Assembly (NCBI GenBank): GCA_022495005.1
Contig: JAGYXB010000070.1
Location: forward strand, 310,001-374,000
Direction: 5' to 3'
DNA length: 64,000 nucleotides
Source: Rhyacophila brunnea
Lineage: Eukaryota > Arthropoda > Insecta > Trichoptera > Rhyacophilidae
Shown here piece by piece: positions 57,519 to 64,000 of the stretch. The notes beneath the pieces were generated by a model. It made no database searches. It saw nothing but the letters and a program-made list of their open reading frames with translations, and was not told where the DNA came from. Position numbers and translations under genes: made by a program. Each line of letters starts with the position of its first letter. The stretch's first letter is position 1.

Positions 57519-58328
57519 GTTACACCGAATGTGCGAAATTGACTATTACATGAAATGGGCTAAATTTTGGCTAATTCATGTAATAGTCAAGCCTGTTGCC
57601 TTATTCATGAATAAGGTAAATTTTCTGCCGAGTACATGAAGTCGCCAGGGCATGGAATTCTTAAACTGTCAACATGACAGCAGAAAAAGTAAATATAATA
57701 CGGATGATTTTATTAGTTATAATTGGACATAATATAATATTATTAGGTTAGGTTGGCTTAGGTTAGGTTAGATTAGGTTTTGAAATTCTGAATTATTCAA
57801 CTGAATGTCCATTTTGAGGTTAGCTAACAAGTGTCAACAATACAATCGACCATTGCATGTACGATACCCAAGCACGAATCAAATCGCGAAAATACCTTTA
57901 AATAAAATTCATCCGTTATCATATTATAGTTCTAGTTTTTTTGCGCATAGTAAATGGACATGAACGTCATTTTAGTTATTGATTGGTATATTTTTATATT
58001 ATAATCAATGACATTTGACACAAATTTGGTTAGTTGCAAAAAATACCACCGGAGCGCGACCACCTATTTCGACCATAGACAATATACGTATATTTTGACC
58101 AATCGACGAGCATTTCACACATTTAGTTTAGTTGCAAAAAATACCACCGTAGCGCTAGTATCTAATTTGTCCAAGACATGAAGTAGGCAGAAAAATTACT
58201 GCTGATTTCACGCACTCTCCAGATATTTTGTCTAATTCATGAATAAGACAACGGGCTTGCATTTTTCATGATTTAGGCAAAATTTTGCCCATTTCATGTA
58301 ATATTCAATTTCGCACATTCGGCGTAAC
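57519..58328. mobile_element. Long-TIR element of uncertain class
   Basis: An 810-bp element with inverted ends GTTACACCGAATGTGCGAAA and (reversed) GTTACGCCGAATGTGCGAAA. The similarity continues through TTGACTATTACATGAAATGG and into a further TCATGAATAAG pair, in total over 100 bp with mismatches. TATA or TATAT occurs outside both ends, so the duplication may be TA, TATA or none. Inside are a TTAGG-like tract (57743-57778) and a direct repeat of about 100-bp period (TTAGTTGCAAAAAATACCAC at about 58029 and 58131). It begins only 12 bp after the duplication of the hAT element. No coding frame. Confidence 0.8.
57743..57778 (+). repeat. Interstitial TTAGG telomere-like tract
   Basis: About seven imperfect copies of TTAGG (TTAGGTTAGGTTGGCTTAGG then TTAGGTTAGATTAGG), the arthropod telomere unit, embedded inside the element at 57519-58328 and therefore far too short to be a telomere. 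Confidence 0.7.
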
Positions 58329-58334
58329 ATATAT

Positions 58335-61300
58335 AATGTCACCAATCACTAAATACTAAACTAAATGTAATAGCTGTTATTTGAGTATAAAGTCTTTAGT
58401 GTTTAATGGAGAACACGCAAGATGCGCATAAAAATGTGCTTGCGCGACAGATAACCTGAAAATCTGACAGCTGTCATTTTGTAACCAGGAATTAAATAAA
58501 TATAGTTTTTAATGTTGTTTACTTGTTTACGAAGAATGAAAATTATTAAGAGTTGGTACTAAAACAATAGCAGTATTAAATACATATTTCTTATTACACT
58601 ATGCACGCTGATATCTAATACGTATACAAAACAGATGCCATATTGATAATATATGAATTTTATTGCCATATCAATAAACAATATAATATTATATAAATGT
58701 GAAGATACTATTTGTATAATCAATTAAATTAACCGATGATAAAGCAACTACATAATATAACATTATTGTATGTTTATATTATTTACTGTTCATTTATGAT
58801 TATTCAATTTATTTTGAAGACATTTCATAATTTTACCATTATATGTAAATTAAAAAATGTCCTAATAATTATCTTGCAATCGGAATCCTAAAAAAATGTT
58901 CGCAGAAATCAAATTACCTTGCCGATTGATATTGTCCCATCTGTCATTGTTTTTTTAAATATGCAGTTATTTCGATTTAACGTAACGTCCTCATTCTATG
59001 CATGTCGACCTTAAAACGTTACCTAGTGTCATTACTCATTACTCATTGTAAATTAAATCATATAAACTTATACTTATAATAGTCGTATCTTGATGAAGAT
59101 AACATTACGATAAAGCTTGGTATCTCAATGATGTATTCTTCTGGCAGCCCAGCGAATCTGTGTGGGTCGCGAATTCCATGTACAGTGGGTGGCATGGAGA
59201 GGGAGACAGGTCGCTCCCATCCTTGAGGTACCTGGTCTTCGCCCACGCTTCCGTGGTGGCTTTGAACCTTAGTCTTCAACCTTGATTTAAGACACTCCTG
59301 AAGACAAACATATTGTAACCCTTTGAGGAGTATTGCGAAATCTTGTTATCCCGTACATCCGGAAACTGACTCAACAATTTACTTAGATTGACTTGAGTAT
59401 GTATGCATTCTGATTTTCTATTGCAGCAATTTTAATATCAATCTGATATATTATAAACATAAAACTGAACGTTGCAGTTTGACGCATTGATTATTATAGG
59501 GCATTTACATATTAATTGGTACAGTTTCATTTTACAACAATTAACCATTTACACAAATTTATTTCACTTAATCGGTACTTCGTCGGAATTCACACCATTG
59601 TTGAGATTAGACATTATAAATACAAGACTTTGCAACGATAATAATAAAGATTTGCTTGTCTACTTGCTGGTTCAAGTCGTAACGTACATACGTGTATTTT
59701 TTCGTGCATTTTATTCATCTTTCTCTCCCGTCGCCCATAAATCCACAGCCCAGTTGCCATGGTGTCCAGTTGGCGACGCCGAATCGTCCCATTCTCTCTA
59801 TCTGACAATCAATACTATTTAACGTGGATAAACTTTTGTAACGTTTTAATTAAAATTATTGTATTTAACATTATTGTATGTACATAACACTATTGTATTT
59901 TCGTTAAAAAAATCACAAAAGAAAGAATACAGTTTACGATTTTGTATATTGACTATAAAAATAACAGACACTTAAATATTTTTATTCGTTTTATTCGTAC
60001 TTATTCCATAATATATTAATAGTATACATACAACGTATACTAAACTGAACATTTAAATGTGTGTGTTATTTATAATAATAACGTGTCGTTCCAGAAAGAA
60101 TAATTATTATTTACAGCGAAAATAATTAATTATATTGTTATTGACTGTTGATTTTGATGGATTGACTTATGACACAATTTGGTGGAATTCGTTTTTGCCT
60201 CGACTACCTATATTGCGATTTTTTTTTGTACTTAAGTTCAATGTTCATATAAAATAAATGAAAACTATGTGATATAAAAGACATTTTGTTACTGTTACTA
60301 ATATAATGTAGCCACCTATAAATTTTATTAAACATGAATTTTGCGATCGGTATAAATAGCCCTCGTATTTAAAAATTCTAAACCGACAACAATTCATTTG
60401 AAAGTTAAAACACAATATGCAAAAGTAAAACAATAAAATTATAATATGCTAGTAGGTACCTACGCCTGCTTACCTTGTATTGCAGAACGTAAACGCAATG
60501 TAAAAGACAAGTGATGCATTGACGTGATTGATATTTCAGATACATTTTTATGTTGACATAAAAAAAACTTGAATTTTTAAATTAAATATGTTCGTATAAT
60601 TATATTTTTTATTTGTGTCGATGTATTAATATTTTTTTATGATTGCATAATATGAAAAAATAAAAAATCATGGGGAATTAGGAAAAAGAAGGGGTTAGCG
60701 AAATTAATTTAAAATAAATACACAATAATAAAAATAAACAAATTGAAATTGTGTGAATATTAATTTATCATCTACCTACCCATAATCTACGCTGTAATAC
60801 ATAGTAAGTTAGTCAACATTGTTTAATTAAGTTACTTAATAAATTTTTATATTTGAGGAAGAAAAACATAGCTTCTATATATTGCAGTTCATTTAATAAT
60901 TCATAAAGCATTGCCGAAGCATTTGCAATGCTTGCTTATAACTTGGAATCTCACCTGTAAAAAATGGATGGTTCTCAATTCAACAGCGAAAATGATTAAT
61001 TAATCAAATTCAAGACATCGAATTTTTGTTGTTTACCTATCCACTTTTATCCACGAATGTTCTTTACGTATCCACTTTTGTTGTCTGTATTATTTTATAT
61101 TCAATATATATATATATATATTTAAATGGGAGAATTACCAACGTTCAACGTTATTCCATTTAATTGTTTCCATCATAAATGCATGTGATTGTGCAGTGTA
61201 GTCACATCGATAGACCCACAGAAAAATCGGGGAATATGAAAGTTACACACAAAGCTTTTTTAGTGGGTCATTTATTTACATGCTTTCTATTGAATATTAA

Positions 61301-61575
61301 AATTTAATGTTTTGTATTTTATGTATATTGCATTCAATCAATAATCTAATTTTGAAAGCTTGTAAAATACCAATATCTGCAGTTACTTGGTAAATATAAA
61401 TATTCAAATTGTCTGTTAAATATAGAAATAATTGCCTTGATGTGGACAATTTGTACGAGTCTTGAGTGATGACACAAACAAGTTCCTATATTATGTAGAT
61501 AGGTAGTAGATTATAAATTATACTATTGCTATTAAATTTAAAATCATACACTGTTCTATAGCAAATTCCTAATAT
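58335..61575. other. AT-rich DNA, no gene seen
   Basis: About 3.2 kb. A GC-richer patch at 59140-59290 and the 116-codon plus frame at 59472-59822 (with CCAGTTGCCATGGTGTCCAG near its end) were inspected but show no recognisable domain or splice pattern. A (TA)n run lies at about 61105-61122. Confidence 0.4.
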
Positions 61576-61580
61576 ACTGA

Positions 61581-61988
61581 AACACGTATGGCTGCGAGAC
61601 GTGGACCCTCAACGCGAGAGATGTCCAAAGGCTAAGAGTCACACAGCGAGGCATGGAGAGGTGTATGTTGGGCATCACGCGAAAGGACCGTAAGAGAAAC
61701 GAATGGGTTAGGAAGCAGACAAGAGTACGCGATGTAATAGACGTTTCCAAACAGCTGAAATGGAGATGGGCGGGGCACATTGCTCACCGAAAGGACGGCC
61801 GCTGGACAAATGCCGTCATCCAATGGTACCGAAGGGGTACGAAACGGCCACAGGGTCGCCCTAAAAGCCGCTGGATTGACGAACCGGTAAAGTTCGGCGG
61901 AAATACGTGGCAGCGAACGACACAGGACCGAGAGAGTTGGATAAAGCTTGGGGAGGCCTTCATCCAGCAGTGGATTGACCCCGGCTGA
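61581..61988 (+). pseudogene. RTE-like non-LTR retrotransposon RT C-terminal fragment
   Basis: A 135-codon frame, open from just after a stop at 61578, encodes the C-terminal part of an insect endonuclease-reverse transcriptase. It opens TYGCETWTLNARDVQRLR, then GMERCMLGITRKDRKRNEWV, RDVIDVSKQLKWRWAGHIAH, RKDGRWTNAVIQWYRRGTKR, PQGRPKSRWIDEPVKFGGNT, and ends WIKLGEAFIQQWIDPG with a stop. The YGCETW, LKWxWAGHxAR, GRPxxRWxD and QDRxxWxxLGEAF motifs are diagnostic of the post-polymerase region of these LINEs. The endonuclease and catalytic polymerase motifs are missing, the usual result of 5' truncation during insertion. A decayed relative is at 35338-35493. This is the best-preserved coding sequence in the window. 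Confidence 0.9.
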
Positions 61989-61989
61989 C

Positions 61990-62600
61990 GATGATACTGA
62001 GACTGCTTCAAAGCTTGAATTACACTGGTAGACTCACGTCGATCGTCTGTCACTATCGCTCCCCCGAGAACGTACGGTAATGGTACGGTCACCGATCGTC
62101 AATTGAGTCGTACGCGTAAATAGAGATTATTCTATTTTGGCCAGGAATTTCACCATCGGTTTGAGAATCTGCCCAGTGTAATTTGAGCCCGGATGAATGC
62201 AAATCTATTTTAAACTCGCGGACTGCGCTTTGAAAAGAAATTCGTAGTTTTTTTTATCGCTTGACACAATTTTCTTGAAAAATATTCCTGAAATAAATAG
62301 TTGCATCCGTCATTTCCGTCATGAAATTTCAATCTGACACAGAATAAATGATCTTGACAGAGTTTACAAATTTTTAATTCTTCACACTACGAAGGCTTCA
62401 ATTAATTGATTATATTGCTGTGACAGCTCTGCCTAAAATAAATATTCCTATGCGGCTTTAAATGCCGACGTGATGACATGTATTATAAAAAAGGAATAGC
62501 TTTGAAAGTAAGTGTTATCTTCGTGTCTTCAATATCTACTAGACTCTGGGTTCTAGACACCATATATGAATGCTGTACGTATATAATACAGGTATACAAT
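61990..62600. other. LINE 3' flank and AT-rich DNA, no gene seen
   Basis: GACGATGATACTGAGACTGC after the stop may be the LINE 3' untranslated region. No poly-A tail or duplication could be fixed. The 102-codon minus frame crossing the LINE is a shadow of it. Confidence 0.4.
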
Positions 62601-62603
62601 AAG

Positions 62604-62949
62604 CAGTGACGTCCCTAAACAAAATGCCGCCGCATTTTTTTATACAATATTTTTTATCATCCGTGCTCGTGTCGTTTCTAGTCACCAATGACGTCGAAAG
62701 GTAACGGAAGTAAACTAGACATCGCGAACATGACAAAAAATTAAAGTCATGTTAAACCTTTTATGCTAATCAATACATTTTGTTTCGAGCCAGTGAGCTG
62801 AATTTTTGAAAGGAAAGATATTTTCGTTATTAAGTACCCTAGATAGTTATTTCTATATGTACCAAATGATTCTACTCGATTTGCCGCCCTTCGAGTAACT
62901 GCCGCCCCCAAGCAACGCTCAATCTGTCTACCCCCATGGGACATCACTG
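62604..62949. mobile_element. hAT-like MITE family N3, copy 2
   Basis: A 346-bp copy of the element at 7544-7920, with ends CAGTGACGTCCCTAAAC and (reversed) CAGTGATGTCCCATGG. The flanking octamers ACAATAAG and ACAAAAAG agree at 7 of 8 positions. Relative to copy 1 it lacks about 20 bp near the left end (the CCCTAGGCAGGGCCATAATG segment). Confidence 0.92.
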
Positions 62950-62959
62950 ACAAAAAGTA

Positions 62960-64000
62960 TGGAATATACTGTATTATTGTATATTTTTTACCAGTTGACG
63001 ATGTCTATTTGAAGGCGATGTTACCAATCCTGATTACTTTATATAGTGTGTTGTATTGTAATTAATTTATGACGATAATCAAAGACTTAATTTCGTAATC
63101 TTTTATTGTGAGACATCCATTCTGTTACCTTCTAATATGTGAATAAAAATGTTAAGAATCACTACGTGCATAACTAATTTTGTAAAAAGAAGACATCTGA
63201 TGTTTTACTTCTGGTGTTCAAAAAATAGTGCAGTATATGCAGAGTACCTCATTCACTTAAAAAGTAATAATACATTATTGCAGGGAGGGACGCCATGAAC
63301 CTTGAAAGGCATTTCTTTATACCGGGTTGAATACCCCACAGGTGACACGGTCTATTGAAATAGTTGATTGTCCCGCACATGGAGGGCTGTGTAGTACATT
63401 CTACATTCTGTAGGTACTATCGCATTGTCTGCTCTCCCGGCCTCCGCACTTCAGCCGCACAATGTGCCCAGCGAGGTCTTGAAGTGAGGAAACTAAGCGG
63501 AAATATTATACACGAAGAATTTTACAAAATTCAAACAGTGGACACAGATTTAATAACGGTACCTACGTTACGTCTGCTGGAAACGGGGTTACCTATTGTT
63601 AATATTTATAATATTATTAAATCGATATGCGTATTACCTACCTATTTCTTCACGTTTATCAGTTTTATCATCATTGTCGTAGAATCTGGTGTGGATAGTG
63701 ACCGACACTTGATTTTTAAAAAGGTTTATTCACATATTATGAAGAGTATAGGGGAAGAAAAAGGGATATGTCACTTACTCTTTTCTGCCTTTTTTTTAAT
63801 TGGTGGAAATTCATTGAATTTATAATACTAGCATCTAATAAAGCCAAAATCATGGTAATCTTTTAGTTTTGAAGATATATAATAAAATCAGACTAAATCC
63901 TAAATTTACAATGAAGAAGGGGAATATATTATCGTTGATATACCATCTTGTTGCACTGTTTATTATCACATAGTACATGCAAAAGAATGATAATCTCTTG
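62960..64000. other. AT-rich DNA with one long unrecognised frame
   Basis: The longest frame in the window (63364-63825, plus, 153 codons) starts at a TTG and has its first ATG six codons later. It begins in a GC-richer patch (63280-63490) that follows an acceptor-like ATTATTGCAG (63272-63281), but all three frames through the start of that patch have early stops. Its second half, hydrophobic and AT-rich (YFFTFISFIIIVVESG), looks like translated AT-rich DNA. I do not call it a gene. An unspliced non-coding or 3' exon is possible. Confidence 0.25.

Noticed and set aside
57743..57778. True telomere or chromosome end
   Set aside because: Only about seven imperfect TTAGG units, inside a mobile element and far from the window ends.
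59472..59822. 116-codon plus-strand frame
   Set aside because: No recognisable motif, no splice sites, low-complexity AT-rich first half.
63364..63825. 153-codon frame as a protein-coding gene
   Set aside because: Starts at TTG, crosses a composition change, and its second half reads like translated AT-rich DNA. No domain or splice pattern recognised.

Overview
The window looks like AT-rich nuclear DNA of an arthropod, most likely an insect. The support is: a 5'-truncated non-LTR retrotransposon tail of the type common in insects, a Helitron whose relic protein resembles those of aphids and moths, a short interstitial tract of the insect telomere motif TTAGG, spliceosomal donor and acceptor sites, tRNA-derived SINEs, and very frequent GTAGGTACCTAC-type palindromes. 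Base composition and repeat style suggest a hemipteran such as an aphid, but Lepidoptera cannot be excluded by eye. No bacterial-type genes, rRNA, intact tRNA or CRISPR were seen.

No complete protein-coding gene is visible. Three short segments could be exons: 12246-12291 (+, ATG in good context, then GTAAGT), 21891-22189 (+, GC-rich open frame between an acceptor and a donor) and 56376-56504 (-, ATG-started frame ending at GTAAGT). If real, they belong to genes whose other exons lie elsewhere. Nearly all long ORFs are chance frames or lie inside transposons.

What the window holds is a dense set of short non-autonomous mobile elements, many with target-site duplications (TSDs) readable to the base. 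Families with 8-bp TSDs (hAT or P type): 2369 and 33345; 3495, 14837, 18739, 42660 and 56793; 7226 and 36341; 7544 and 62604; 28894 and 41227; 46122; 56655. Others are a pogo-like MITE (4549), PIF/Harbinger-like MITEs (30804, 45597), a MITE with a perfect 32-bp terminal inverted repeat (TIR) (28029), an inverted-repeat element of uncertain class (57519), a small palindromic MITE (1147), and a TTAA-flanked foldback element with nearly identical arms of about 248 bp (52504-53232).

Retroelements are a tRNA-derived SINE family with eight copies or fragments (974, 9259, 17551, 26899 and others), other tRNA-like SINE relics, and 5'-truncated LINE tails (12748, 22262, 22935, 26488, 35338, 43560, 61581). 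A minus-strand Helitron at 46075-48205 has both ends and a decayed N-terminal coding region. Nesting is clear twice: a hAT MITE inside the Helitron, and a CATGGCCCCCA-type element inside a hAT element at 56655-57498. The gaps between are AT-rich DNA in which I see no supportable gene.
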